A DNA stretch of 64,000 nucleotides from NCBI GenBank assembly GCA_963973795.1, contig CAXBAF010000002.1, forward strand, positions 1 through 64,000. Reading direction: 5' to 3'. The notes under the pieces were generated by a model, which saw only the letters and a program-made list of their open reading frames with translations, made no database searches and was not told where the DNA came from. Source of the stretch: UBA1926 sp002337215 (GTDB taxonomy: Bacteria > Planctomycetota > Phycisphaerae > Phycisphaerales > UBA1924). The translations under genes were made by a program, and so were the position numbers. Of the stretch, positions 43,147 to 52,370 are shown piece by piece. Every line of letters starts with the position of its first letter. Within the stretch, counting starts at the first letter, position 1.

Positions 43147-44946
43147 ATGAAGACGAGGATGCAGAACTGCCGGATGCCGCTGATGATGATGCCGATGGCG
43201 TTGTGCGCGAGCGCGGGGCTGGCGGGCACGCCGGGCGTGCTGGCGCACGTGCCGGATTCGACCGAGGTCTACGTGGTCGTCCCCAACGTGGGCGGGCTGC
43301 TGGGTGATCTCGCGGCGTTGAACACGGCGCTGGCGGGCAAGCTGCCCCCCGACGCCGCGGCGGCGGGCATGGGCCTGTTCTTCGCGCAGAGCATCGTGAA
43401 CCAGCCGGGGTTCGACGCTGGCGGATCGGCCGCGGTGATGCTCAAGCTCCCCGAGGGCGGTCTCGCCGCTGGTGAGGAACCCGAGGCGACGATCCTGCTG
43501 CCGATCAGCGATCTTGAGTCGTTCACGAAGGCACCGTTCATGGCCGGGCAGGGCGCGACCTTCGACGGGGGCGTGGCCTCGCTCAACATGGACGGCCAGC
43601 CGCTGCACATGCGTGACCTGGGCGACTACACCGTCGCGTCGAACAACAAGGACGCGGTGATGGCGTTCGAGGCCGGTGAGTATCTCGCGGCCCACACCAA
43701 GGCTCTGGGCGAGGGCGGCGCCGGCGCGGTCGAGGCGAGCGATCTCATGGTCGTCGGCAATCTGGGGCAACTCGACGGGCTGATCGGCGAGCTGATGTCG
43801 CAGATGGAACAGCAGATGAACTTCATGGCGATGATGGGCGGCGGCGACCAGGTCATGCAGGGGTTCAGGGCGATCGAATCGGCGATGACCATCGTGCGTG
43901 AGGACGGCAGCGTCGGCATGCTCTCGATCGACACGGGCGCCGACGGCATCGCGTTTGACATGGGCGTTTCGTTCAAGGAGGGCACCGAGTCCGCGGCGAC
44001 GTTCAACGCACCGTCGGATTCCGGGGCGCTGCTCGGGGCGCTGCCCAACGACAATTTCCTGATGGCATACTCGCTCGATTCATCGGCCGACGGGCTGCGC
44101 GGCCTGCTCTCGAAGATGGCAGAGATGCAGCAGGCCCAGGCCGGCGGGATGGACATGGGCTGGGCGGCGACGCTCGAGCACGCGACCGGCGCGAGCGGCA
44201 TGGTGGGCACGCCCGCCGCCGCGATGGGCGGCGCGGGGCTTCTGAGCAAGCAGATCACCTATACCCGCGCCGCCGACACGACCAAAGCGGTCGCCGCGAT
44301 GGCGAACTCGCTGGGCGAGATGGACGGGCAGTCGATGATGGGCATGAAGTATGCGACGTCCTACGACGCGGACGGCGGCGAGGTCGCGGGCGTCAAGGTC
44401 GGGACCTACAGCATCAAGACCAGCATGGACAACTCCGGCGGGGCGGGCGGCGGCAGCCCGATGGGCATGATGATGGACCCCGCGATGATCAACAGCATGC
44501 TCTTCGGCATGTCGGGCGGGCCCAGCGGCTACGTCGCGACGGTGGACGGCGGGTACTACACCACGATGTCCAAGAACAGCGAACTCCTCACCGCGGCGAT
44601 GGAAGCCGGCAAGGTGGGCGAAGGCCTCGGCGCGAGCGAACTGCTCCAGAAAGTGCAGTCGAAGCTGCAGCCGGGCCGGTTCAGCGAGGCGTACGTCTCG
44701 CTTGATCAGGTCTTCAACACGATCGGCCCGTTCGCCCAGATGATGGGCATGGTCGACGCGTTCGAGCCGATGGAAGCCATGCAGCCGATGGGACTCTCGG
44801 CGGCCGCGACCGGGGGCGGGCTCCGCGCCCGGATGTACTGGCCCGCCGACACGCTGGGCAACGTTATCGAGTTTGCGTCGCAGTTCGAGGACGCCGGCGG
44901 TATGGGCGGCGGCATGGGCGGCGGCGACAGCGAGCCGGACTTCTGA
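43147..44946 (+). CDS. Secreted Met/Gly-rich protein of unknown function
   Basis: 599 residues. Starts after AGGAGA. Signal-like N-terminus with Met clusters (PLMMMPMALCASAGLAG). The body is low in charge, rich in Met, Gly and Ala, with stretches such as EQQMNFMAMMGGGDQVM and GGGSPMGMMMDPAMINSM, and ends in a Gly-rich GGMGGGMGGGDSEPDF. Regular beta strands of the DUF3352 kind (TEVYVVVPNVGGLLGDLAAL) suggest a distant relation, not confirmed. It has no catalytic motif I can name. A strong terminator follows. Confidence 0.78.
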   Translation: MKTRMQNCRMPLMMMPMALCASAGLAGTPGVLAHVPDSTEVYVVVPNVGGLLGDLAALNTALAGKLPPDAAAAGMGLFFAQSIVNQPGFDAGGSAAVMLKLPEGGLAAGEEPEATILLPISDLESFTKAPFMAGQGATFDGGVASLNMDGQPLHMRDLGDYTVASNNKDAVMAFEAGEYLAAHTKALGEGGAGAVEASDLMVVGNLGQLDGLIGELMSQMEQQMNFMAMMGGGDQVMQGFRAIESAMTIVREDGSVGMLSIDTGADGIAFDMGVSFKEGTESAATFNAPSDSGALLGALPNDNFLMAYSLDSSADGLRGLLSKMAEMQQAQAGGMDMGWAATLEHATGASGMVGTPAAAMGGAGLLSKQITYTRAADTTKAVAAMANSLGEMDGQSMMGMKYATSYDADGGEVAGVKVGTYSIKTSMDNSGGAGGGSPMGMMMDPAMINSMLFGMSGGPSGYVATVDGGYYTTMSKNSELLTAAMEAGKVGEGLGASELLQKVQSKLQPGRFSEAYVSLDQVFNTIGPFAQMMGMVDAFEPMEAMQPMGLSAAATGGGLRARMYWPADTLGNVIEFASQFEDAGGMGGGMGGGDSEPDF

Positions 44947-44991
44947 ATCCGTCAGCCGGGTGTTGTCCCGGGCGGTGATTCCTGATACCAG

Positions 44992-45022
44992 AAGGCCCGC
45001 GGCGAATGTCGCGGGCCTTTTT
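44992..45022 (+). terminator. Factor-independent terminator
   Basis: Stem AGGCCCGCG / CGCGGGCCT with loop GCGAATGT, followed by TTTTTT. It closes the Met/Gly-rich gene and lies ahead of folP. Confidence 0.92.
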
Positions 45023-45080
45023 TCTCGCTCGATGCTCCGGCATATTTGTGCTGATCGACCCGGATCTATCATCGCTCTGT

Positions 45081-46022
45081 ATGATCGATCCGGAAACTCG
45101 AATATGGAGACTCGGGAACGGGCGGACGCTCGCACTCGATCGTCCGCGGGTGATGGGGATTCTGAACGCGACCCCTGATAGTTTCTCGGATGGCGGGCAG
45201 CATCTCGACCCGCACGCGGCCGCGGAATCGGCGGCGTGTTTCGTCGCCGACGGGGCCGACATGCTCGACGTCGGCGGGGAATCAACGCGTCCCGGGTCTT
45301 CTCGCGTCGGTGATGCCGATCAGATCTCACGAGTCGTGCCCGTCATCCGCGCAGTCCGCGACGCGGGGGTCGGGGTCCCGATCAGCATCGACACGACACG
45401 GTCGGCGGTCGCGAGGGCGGCCCTCGACGCCGGCGCGGACGCGATCAACGACGTCTCGGGTGGCGACGAGGACCCGGAGATCATCCGCCTCGCGGCCGAT
45501 CGCGGGTGCGGGCTGGTGCTGATGCACCGCCTCCGGCCGCCGAACGCGGACGCGTTCTCAGATCGCTACAGCCCCGGCGACACACCGGCGTACTCGGACG
45601 TCGTCTTGGCTGTCCGCGACGCGCTCACGCAGAAAGCGTCGGAGGCGATCGGCCTGGGTGTCTCGAGCGATGCGATCGTGCTCGATCCGGGGCTCGGGTT
45701 CGGGAAGACGGTCGATCAGAATCTCGAGCTGGTACGTCGGACGGTGGAACTGGTATCCGTCGGCTTCCCGTTGCTTGGTGCCGCGAGCCGGAAGAGCTTC
45801 GTGGGCCGGGTCGCGATGCCGAGTCAGGACGACGCGCCGGCGGCCCCCGGCGATCGAGTCTCGGGCTCGATCGCGTTCAGCATCCTGCAACTGATCGGCG
45901 GCGTCCGCCTGTTCCGTGTCCACGATGTCCGCGAGCAGGCCCGGGCGCTCCGGTCGGCGTGGGCGATCCTGTCGGAATCAACCGCGACGGGCGATCCCGC
46001 CGGGGGCGTTGGGCACGCATAG
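45081..46022 (+). CDS. folP: Dihydropteroate synthase
   Basis: Joins p-aminobenzoate to the pterin in folate synthesis. 313 residues with GILNATPDSFSDGGQHLDPH, DMLDVGGESTRPGSSRV, PISIDTTRSAVARAALDAGA, and the C-terminal LGAASRKSFVGRV phosphate site; GLGFGKTVDQNLELVRR is also typical. The start is ATG 45081, close to the end of the preceding terminator; a longer frame upstream has no support. It is about 30 residues longer than usual at the C-terminus. It is followed by trxA, 76 bases on. Confidence 0.96.
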   Translation: MIDPETRIWRLGNGRTLALDRPRVMGILNATPDSFSDGGQHLDPHAAAESAACFVADGADMLDVGGESTRPGSSRVGDADQISRVVPVIRAVRDAGVGVPISIDTTRSAVARAALDAGADAINDVSGGDEDPEIIRLAADRGCGLVLMHRLRPPNADAFSDRYSPGDTPAYSDVVLAVRDALTQKASEAIGLGVSSDAIVLDPGLGFGKTVDQNLELVRRTVELVSVGFPLLGAASRKSFVGRVAMPSQDDAPAAPGDRVSGSIAFSILQLIGGVRLFRVHDVREQARALRSAWAILSESTATGDPAGGVGHA

Positions 46023-46098
46023 CATGAACGCTGAGGCGGCCTCGACGCTGGGGCGCATCGCAGGGACGTTGTCCGGATCATTCTGAGGAGAACCCCGC

Positions 46099-46431
46099 AT
46101 GGCGAGCGAAGGCGTGCTGGAATTTACGAGCGAGAACTTTGAAGCCGAGGTTCTGCAGTCCGACACCCCGGTGCTCGTGGATTTCTGGGCCGAGTGGTGC
46201 ATGCCGTGCCGGATGCTCGCGCCGACAATCGCCGAGCTTGCCGGCGAGTTCGCGGGCAAGGCGAAGATCGGCAAGCTCGACACCGATGCGAACCGGGAGA
46301 TCGCGGAGAAGTACCAGATCTCGGCGATCCCCACCGTCATCGTTTTCCGGGCCGGCGAGGTTCTCAACAAGTTCTACGGGCTCACCAGCCGGGACGATCT
46401 CGCGAGCGCGCTGAGCGACGCGGCCGACTGA
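46099..46431 (+). CDS. trxA: Thioredoxin with WCMPC active site
   Basis: 110 residues with GAGGAG upstream. Thioredoxin fold: VLVDFWAEWCMPCRMLAPTI, then KIGKLDTDANREIAEKY and cis-Pro78 in ISAIPTVIVF. The usual WCGPC has Met in place of Gly (residue 35), a change that can shift the redox potential. All other landmarks, including the buried Asp in LVDFW, are kept. It reduces protein disulfides in the cytoplasm. Confidence 0.95.
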   Translation: MASEGVLEFTSENFEAEVLQSDTPVLVDFWAEWCMPCRMLAPTIAELAGEFAGKAKIGKLDTDANREIAEKYQISAIPTVIVFRAGEVLNKFYGLTSRDDLASALSDAAD

Positions 46432-46490
46432 GTCTCTATCACGGAGCGAGCGGCCCGCATGCTCGCGGCCGCCCACGGAGTGCAGAACAC

Positions 46491-47546
46491 ATGGCATCGA
46501 GCGATCCCATCCGTTGCGGCGTCGTCGGTGTGGGCCGCATGGGCCGGCACCACGCGCGAGTCTACAGCGAGATGGAGGGCGTCAAGCTCGTCGGCGTGGT
46601 GGACGCGGACGCGGACCGCGCGGAAACCATCGCCGAGGCGAGGAACTGCCGTGCATTCTCCACCGAGCAGGAGCTGCTCGACGCGGGCGTGGACGCGGTG
46701 AGCATCGCGGTGCCGACGACGGCCCACATGCACTCGGCGGGTCCGTTCCTCGACGCGAGAGTCGCGTGCCTGATCGAGAAGCCGCTCGCGCACGACGCAG
46801 AGACCGCGTGGGCGCTCAAGGAGCGGGCCGAGCAGGGCGGCGCGACGCTGATGGTGGGTCACATCGAGCGATTCAACCCCGTCGTGCGGGCGATGGAGAA
46901 ACTCAAGGCGGAGGGGCACGGGGTGATCCCGCGGTTCATCGAGGTCCACCGTGTGAGCCCGATGACGTTTCGCTCGGTGGATATCGGCGTCGTGATGGAC
47001 ATGATGATCCACGACATCGACGTCGTGCTCAGTCTCGTCGGGGGTATCGAGCCGACCGATGTGCAGGCGACGGGCGTCGCGGTGGTGACCGATCACGAGG
47101 ACATCTGCAACGCCAGGCTCCGCTTCGATACGGAGAACGGCCCCTGCGTCGCGAACATCTCCGCGAGCCGGCTCGCGTTCAAGACCGAACGCCTGACGCG
47201 GATCACGGGCGAGTCCGGGTACATCAAGATCGACTACGCCGCCAAAAACGGGACGATCATCCGCCGGACCGCCAACGAGGCCCAGCGTCAGGAACTCGTC
47301 GATCAGCTGCGGGAGGGCGCGGACCTCTCGGACCTCGATTGGTCGGAATTGGTCAATATTGAGCCGCTCGCGATCGACGACGCCGACCAGCTCGAGCTCG
47401 AGATCCGGGCATTCCTGGACGCGGTGCGGACGGGCAACCGCCCGGCGATCGACGCGGAAGCGGGGTTTGTCAACGTCAGGACGGCCGAGCGGATCGTCAA
47501 GGCAACCAACGCGTTCATCGCGTCTGTGGAGCCTTTCACGACCTGA
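46491..47546 (+). CDS. Gfo/Idh/MocA-family oxidoreductase
   Basis: 351 residues. N-terminal Rossmann domain (CGVVGVGRMGRHHARVYSEM, VVDADADRAETIAEA), the EKP catalytic Lys in CLIEKPLAHDAET, then the alpha/beta domain with VGHIERFNPVVRAMEKL and MMIHDIDVVLSLVGG carrying the His/Asp active region. NAD(P)-dependent sugar dehydrogenase family. The closest type by motif is the UDP-N-acetylglucosamine 3-dehydrogenase of lipid A synthesis (GnnA), but this is tentative. ATG 46491 follows trxA by 59 bases. Confidence 0.9.
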   Translation: MASSDPIRCGVVGVGRMGRHHARVYSEMEGVKLVGVVDADADRAETIAEARNCRAFSTEQELLDAGVDAVSIAVPTTAHMHSAGPFLDARVACLIEKPLAHDAETAWALKERAEQGGATLMVGHIERFNPVVRAMEKLKAEGHGVIPRFIEVHRVSPMTFRSVDIGVVMDMMIHDIDVVLSLVGGIEPTDVQATGVAVVTDHEDICNARLRFDTENGPCVANISASRLAFKTERLTRITGESGYIKIDYAAKNGTIIRRTANEAQRQELVDQLREGADLSDLDWSELVNIEPLAIDDADQLELEIRAFLDAVRTGNRPAIDAEAGFVNVRTAERIVKATNAFIASVEPFTT

Positions 47547-47786
47547 CCGCCTGCGTCCTCTCTGTCCAGTGATGAAGATCCGATGAAAACGGACCGATTC
47601 GAGCCGAAGTCCCTCCGGAAACGGGGAAATCGAGTGTCCGAGATTCATGAAGAACGCTGGCCCTGCCGGCGATCGACCGTACACTGAGCGCTCGACATTG
47701 CACACAACCCGCCGGCCGTGCGAGGAGGACGGCCGACCCCGCGGGACAAACCTCCTGATGTTCGAATTTCCGAGAATGTGAACCCC
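47547..47786. other. Leader gap ahead of the S1 protein
   Basis: 240 bases with no gene. A small hairpin GGCCGT...ACGGCC surrounds a GAGGAGG run near 47715-47735. It could be part of an untranslated leader, but no known riboswitch or S1 autoregulatory structure is recognised. Confidence 0.3.
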
Positions 47787-49331
47787 ATGCCCAACGAGCC
47801 CGAGCAGACCACCGCGCCCCAGCCCGAGACCAAGCCCGAGATCACTTCCGAACCGGGATCTGATTCCGGGACACCGAGCGCGCCCGAAGCGCCGGCGACG
47901 CCCTCGGCCGCTGCTCCCGCCTCGGCGTCGGTGTCGCCCCCCGGGGCGGACGCGACGCCGCACGCGAACGACCGCGCGGGGGTTTCGCTCGACGCTGATG
48001 TCGAAGCCGAGATCCAGGCCGCGATGGAAGAACTCGACGCGGAGAACGCGTCGGCGGGCGCTCCCGGCCCGGCGAAAGCCAAGCTCCGCGGCCCGCGCGT
48101 CGTCGAGGGCGGACGCGAGCACCGCACGGGCACGATCGTCAGCGTCGGCCCCACCGATATCTTCATCGAGTTTGGTCCCAAGGAACTCGGCGTGCTCGAC
48201 CGAGCGCAGTTCAAGTCAAAGGACGGCGACGAGTCCAACCTGCCCAAGCCGGGCGACCAGCTCGAGGTCGTGATCCAGCGCTACGAGGCGGGCGAGAGCC
48301 TCTACATCTGTGTGCTCCCCGGGAGCATCCAGAAGGCCGACTGGGAGATGCTCAGCCCGGGCCAGAACGTCGAGGCCCGCGTGACGGGTGTCAACAAGGG
48401 CGGGCTCGAGCTCGAGATCGCGGGACACCGCGCGTTCATGCCCGCCGGGCAGGTCGACCTCGACCACATCAAGGACCTCTCGGTCTTCGTTGGCGAGAAG
48501 ATGGAATGCCAGGTCCAGCGGATCGACCGGCGCGGCAAGGGCAACATCGTCCTGAGCCGGCGCGAGATCCTCCAGGCCCAGCGGGCCGAGGCGGCGGTCA
48601 AGCTCCGCGACGTGCTGCAGGAAGGCCAGACCGTCGAGGGCACGGTCCGCAAGATCATGGACTTCGGCGCCTTCATCGACCTGGGCGGCGTGGACGGGCT
48701 CGTCCATATGAGCGACCTGAGCCACGAGCGCATCAACCACGGCGCCAAGAACATCGCCAAGTTCGTCAGCGAGGGCCAGAAGATCACCGTCCAGATTCTC
48801 AAGCTCGACTGGGACGCGGGCCGCATCAGCCTGGGCCTCAAGCAGCTCCAGGCCGACCCGTTCCAGGCCGCCGCCTCCGAGATCGTGGAGGGCGCGACTG
48901 TCACCGGCACCGTCACCAAGATCCTCGAGTTCGGCTGCTTCGTCGAAGTCGCGCCGGGTGTCGAGGGCCTCGTCCACATCTCCGAGCTCGACTACCGCCG
49001 GGTGGCGCAGGTCGGCGACGTGGTGCAGGAAGGCGAAGTGGTCACGGTCAAGGTGCTGGGCGTTGATCCCAACAGCCGCAAGATCAGTCTGTCGATCAAG
49101 GCGACCAAGGACGCCCCCCAGCAGCAGGGCGGGGGCGGAGGGCGTGGTCGGGGCCGAGGCCGGGGTGACCGCGACGACCGGAGCCCCGAGGAGATCCTCA
49201 AGGAGACCCCGCAGCTCCGCCGGATGCGCGAGCAGGCCAAGCAGCGCGACAAGCAGAAGAGCAAGGAAGACGTCGGCGGCCTCGGCCAGGCCGGCGGGCT
49301 CGGGATCGGGCTCGGGGATCTGAAGCTCTGA
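47787..49331 (+). CDS. rpsA: S1 RNA-binding domain protein, ribosomal protein S1-like
   Basis: 514 residues. A 110-residue Pro/Ala/Glu-rich N-terminus is followed by four S1 OB-fold domains at about 112-177, 193-259, 281-352 and 369-439. The last two are the most canonical (GTVRKIMDFGAFIDLGGVDG and GTVTKILEFGCFVEVAPGVE). A Gly/Arg-rich stretch (449-463) and a charged C-terminus follow. Most bacterial S1 proteins have four to six domains, so this fits the shorter type found outside proteobacteria. ATG 47787 is chosen because the frame upstream is arbitrary. A terminator follows. Confidence 0.9.
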   Translation: MPNEPEQTTAPQPETKPEITSEPGSDSGTPSAPEAPATPSAAAPASASVSPPGADATPHANDRAGVSLDADVEAEIQAAMEELDAENASAGAPGPAKAKLRGPRVVEGGREHRTGTIVSVGPTDIFIEFGPKELGVLDRAQFKSKDGDESNLPKPGDQLEVVIQRYEAGESLYICVLPGSIQKADWEMLSPGQNVEARVTGVNKGGLELEIAGHRAFMPAGQVDLDHIKDLSVFVGEKMECQVQRIDRRGKGNIVLSRREILQAQRAEAAVKLRDVLQEGQTVEGTVRKIMDFGAFIDLGGVDGLVHMSDLSHERINHGAKNIAKFVSEGQKITVQILKLDWDAGRISLGLKQLQADPFQAAASEIVEGATVTGTVTKILEFGCFVEVAPGVEGLVHISELDYRRVAQVGDVVQEGEVVTVKVLGVDPNSRKISLSIKATKDAPQQQGGGGGRGRGRGRGDRDDRSPEEILKETPQLRRMREQAKQRDKQKSKEDVGGLGQAGGLGIGLGDLKL

Positions 49332-49364
49332 GATCGACCGCTCTCAATCGAATGAAAGTACACG

Positions 49365-49391
49365 AAAACGCCCGGTGATCCCGGGCGTTTT
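49365..49391 (+). terminator. Factor-independent terminator after the S1 gene
   Basis: Stem AAAACGCCCGG / CCGGGCGTTTT with loop TGATC, then a further T-run. Well-formed, ends the S1 transcript. Confidence 0.93.
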
Positions 49392-49434
49392 TTCATTGCG
49401 GGTGTTCTCTACTCTCAGTGGAGAGGGGATCGTC

Positions 49435-49663
49435 GTGCCACGGCCGTCCTGGTGCTCTGGTGAAACCATCATCGGGTGCCATGGAGACGCCGCGAAGCGG
49501 TTTCTCCATGCCGGTCAAGGCCGGATCATGGAGAAGGCTGCGCCGTCTCCATGGCACCCGAGCGGGGAATTAATCACAACGGCGGGATGGGGTCTACAGA
49601 GCACCATCCTGGCCATGCCGGACGGCGATGATGCACCGCACGGCCGAGACGGCCGTGGCACAC
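49435..49663. repeat. Family 2 palindrome enclosing a family 1 element
   Basis: Outer arms are GTGCCACGGCCGTC (left, from 49435) and GACGGCCGTGGCAC (right, ending 49662). Next to the left arm, GGTGCTCTG (49451-49459) is mirrored by CAGAGCACC at 49597-49605, and a direct copy of GGTGCTCTGG recurs at 49678-49687. Family 1 copy C lies between the left arm and this mirror. It looks as if one repeat inserted inside, or grew within, another. Confidence 0.75.
49473..49560. repeat. Two-hairpin intergenic repeat, family 1, copy C
   Basis: 88 bases, nearly identical to copy A. Hairpins at 49480-49510 (CATGGAGA/TCTCCATG, inner stem CCGC-GAA-GCGG) and 49527-49553 (CATGGAGA/TCTCCATG, inner stem GGC-TGC-GCC). 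The outer ends CGGGTGCCATGGAGACG and CGTCTCCATGGCACCCG can also pair with each other. Confidence 0.88.
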
Positions 49664-49713
49664 GCGTTCGGCCCATCGGTGCTCTGGTTCGTGAATTTGG
49701 GAGGGACGCATTC

Positions 49714-50142
49714 ATGCCGGACATGTCGGAGACGAATTCCCAGATCGATGGGCTCATCGAGAACGCGATCAACGCCGGCTTCGAAGTCGATACCGATTTC
49801 ATCGATTCGCAAGCATTCGGCAACCGATTGGTTGTGCTGGGATCCGGAGACCTGCGCCTCCGCCTCGTCAACGATCGCGGCACCCTGTTGACCAAAGTTT
49901 CCAAGAGCGGCGAATCGTGGTGGGATGTCGATCTCGCACTCAGAACGGCGGGCGTGCCTCTGACCGACAAGCCGCTCGATGATGCTGACTCAGTGCTGCT
50001 TCTTTGCGAGTCACCGAATCACCGATTGCTCATCAAAGCGTGGAGTGAGAATCCGCAGTTCGAGAAGAAGATGTCGCTCGAAGTTCCCCAATCACCCGTG
50101 GAGAGCCTCGAGAAAAACCGCAGGGAACGCGGGCAGACGTAA
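49714..50142 (+). CDS. Small conserved-looking protein of unknown function
   Basis: 142 residues from ATG 49714 after GGGAGGG. No signal peptide. A predicted alpha/beta domain (GNRLVVLGSGDLRLRLVNDR, WWDVDLALRTAGV) lacks any motif I know. The last 40 residues are charged. It is slightly less GC-rich than neighbours. It lies just past the nested repeat and convergent with htpX, with 12 bases between their ends. Confidence 0.68.
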   Translation: MPDMSETNSQIDGLIENAINAGFEVDTDFIDSQAFGNRLVVLGSGDLRLRLVNDRGTLLTKVSKSGESWWDVDLALRTAGVPLTDKPLDDADSVLLLCESPNHRLLIKAWSENPQFEKKMSLEVPQSPVESLEKNRRERGQT

Positions 50143-50154
50143 ACGCCAACCGCA

Positions 50155-52335
50155 CTACTCACCCGTCGCAAACATCACCGGCATCGGCACCCTTAAACTC
50201 TCCGCCACGGCCCGGAACAGCTCCGCCTCGCGGGGCGTGACCTTCCCGTCGTGCATCACGGCCGCCGCGCACGCCTCAAGCAGCTGCTTCTTGACCTTCG
50301 CCGAGGTCGTGTCCAGCGTGTCGGTCGCGTCTGCGAACGAACGCAGCCCCGATTCACTCGCGGGCCTGAACGCGAGATCGACCGAGGTCAGGAAGCGGTC
50401 CGCCGCCCCGAACGCGGCCTGCGCCTCGGCCTCTGTTCCTTCTGAATCGGAATCAGCCACACCCGCCCTTGCGATCGCGCTGAGCAGCACCGAGCACTCG
50501 TCGCTCAACTGCCCCAACCCGTAGTACCGAACTCTCGGCCGCTGGACCTTGCCCGCCGCCGCGTCGAGCCGCCGGTTGAGCAGACGCCGAAGCACCCACT
50601 CGAACACACTCACCGAATCGTCCGCGGCGATGAACGCATCGACCAACCGACGGAACGCATCCACTTGCGGTGGGCTGAGCGACGCGATCGGCTGCATCGC
50701 CTGCTCGAGCAGCGGCAGCCGGAGGTCGCCGTCGAGCGATTGCACCGAGGGCGCGAGCCGGGCGACCATGCGGAACAGGCCCGGGTCGGCCTGGCGGAGC
50801 AGCGTGGATTGCTTTGTGCGCGCCGCCCGGTCCGCATCGGCCGATCGCCGACCACGGTCCGGCTGCACGAGCATCGAGAGGATGACCGCCCTCGCCTCGA
50901 ACGGGTCGTGGGCCGCGTCGCGGAGGTGCCTGGGGATCCGCTCGATGAGCCGCTGCGCGTGCTCGACGGACTGGGCGTCGAGCTCGCCCGCCCGCGCGAC
51001 CATCTTCGCCGGCACGACCGCGAACCCCTCGCCCGGTTTCGGCGCATCCCCCCACCGCTGCGTGCGCACGATCGGGGGCTCGCCCGGCCTGTGGATGCTT
51101 ACGACCCGCTCGCCGCCGCGATGGATCACCCGTGCGTCGGACTCGCTGAGCGAGCCGGGCGCGAGGCCCATCGCCACCGCGATCTCGTCGAGGTCGATGC
51201 CGCTTACGCCACCGCCGTCACCGGGGCGGGGTGCGATGTCCCGCTCACGCCGGAAGCCGTCCCTGGGGGCCTCGCGCGGCGAGAGGAATGTCCCGTCCCA
51301 GCTCGGATCGATCCGCCGGATGCGCTTGTCGAGGGGCGGGTGTGTGGACATCGCACCGCCCATCGCCCGGCTCAGCGCATCGCCGAAGAACATGTGGCTC
51401 GCCTCCGGCGCGTTGGGCGAAACCAGCCGGCCCTTGCGCTTCGCGCCACCCAGCACCTTGAGCGCCCCCGCGATCCCGTCGGGATTCCGCGTGAACTGCA
51501 CGGCCGATGCGTCGGCGAGGAACTCCCGCTGCCTGCTCACGGCGCTCTTGATGAGATTGCCGAACAAGGTCCCGATGTACCCGATCGCGGCGAGGGCCGC
51601 GGCGATCGCGAAGATCGCGATCATCACCCCGCCCCCGTTGTTGTCGCGCGACGACCGGCGGTGCCCCGCCCCGGCGTAGAACATCCCCCGCATGATTGCC
51701 GCCCCGGTGAGCCCCAGGATGAGGATGCCGTGCAGCACCGCGACCAGCCGAAGATTCAGGCGCATATCACCCGAGAGGATGTGGCTGAACTCGTGGGCGA
51801 TGACGCCCTGCAGCTGCTCACGCGAGAGCCCGTGCACGGCGCCGCGTGTCACGCCGATCACCGCGTCCTCCGGCGCGTACCCCGCGGCGAACGCGTTGAT
51901 GCCGACTTCCTTGTCGAGCAGGTACACAGGCGGGACGGGGACCCCCGACGCGATCGCCATCTCCTCGACGACGTTGAGCAGGCGCTGCCCGTCCGCGTCG
52001 GCGTTGTTGTGCGTCAGCAGCGACCCGCCCAGTTCCGCGGCGATCGCCATGCCCCCCGCCCGCAGCTGGCTCATTTTGTAGAGGCTCCCGCCCCCGATGA
52101 GCACCGTCCCGACGCCGACCGCGATCAGCAGGGCGATCGGATCCCAGACCCTGAACACCGGCCCGCCCACTTCGCCGCCCGAACCCCGCGCCGCTTCAGT
52201 GAACCCCACGAACCCGAGCGCGAGCACGCTCACCGCATAGATCGCGACGAGAATCAGCGCCACCGCGATCGCGAACAGCACCACCAGCCGAGCGGTCTTC
52301 TTGCGCGCAAGATCCTGGTGTTCGAAAAAGTTCAT
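50155..52335 (-). CDS. htpX: HtpX-like M48 zinc metalloprotease with long C-terminal extension
   Basis: 726 residues. Two helices at 17-40 and 67-87, then zinc-binding HEFSH (181-185) with Glu271 as the third ligand (REFLADASAV), and helices at 195-215 and 235-260. The protease part ends near 340. The remaining 390 or so residues are extra; near the end, AAVMHDGKVTPREAELFRAV looks like a TerB-like unit. Inner-membrane quality control is the family role. ATG 52335 is used because the longer frame reads through a palindromic repeat. It lies behind lemA on the same strand. Confidence 0.9.
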   Translation of the reverse strand: MNFFEHQDLARKKTARLVVLFAIAVALILVAIYAVSVLALGFVGFTEAARGSGGEVGGPVFRVWDPIALLIAVGVGTVLIGGGSLYKMSQLRAGGMAIAAELGGSLLTHNNADADGQRLLNVVEEMAIASGVPVPPVYLLDKEVGINAFAAGYAPEDAVIGVTRGAVHGLSREQLQGVIAHEFSHILSGDMRLNLRLVAVLHGILILGLTGAAIMRGMFYAGAGHRRSSRDNNGGGVMIAIFAIAAALAAIGYIGTLFGNLIKSAVSRQREFLADASAVQFTRNPDGIAGALKVLGGAKRKGRLVSPNAPEASHMFFGDALSRAMGGAMSTHPPLDKRIRRIDPSWDGTFLSPREAPRDGFRRERDIAPRPGDGGGVSGIDLDEIAVAMGLAPGSLSESDARVIHRGGERVVSIHRPGEPPIVRTQRWGDAPKPGEGFAVVPAKMVARAGELDAQSVEHAQRLIERIPRHLRDAAHDPFEARAVILSMLVQPDRGRRSADADRAARTKQSTLLRQADPGLFRMVARLAPSVQSLDGDLRLPLLEQAMQPIASLSPPQVDAFRRLVDAFIAADDSVSVFEWVLRRLLNRRLDAAAGKVQRPRVRYYGLGQLSDECSVLLSAIARAGVADSDSEGTEAEAQAAFGAADRFLTSVDLAFRPASESGLRSFADATDTLDTTSAKVKKQLLEACAAAVMHDGKVTPREAELFRAVAESLRVPMPVMFATGE

Positions 52336-52370
52336 CCCATCCCCGTGATCGAACTCAGTTTCAACGCCCC

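Noticed and set aside
49375..49713. N-terminal extension of the small gene at 49714
   Set aside because: It reads through both repeat families (giving MEKAAPSPWHP); the GGGAGGG site supports ATG 49714 instead.
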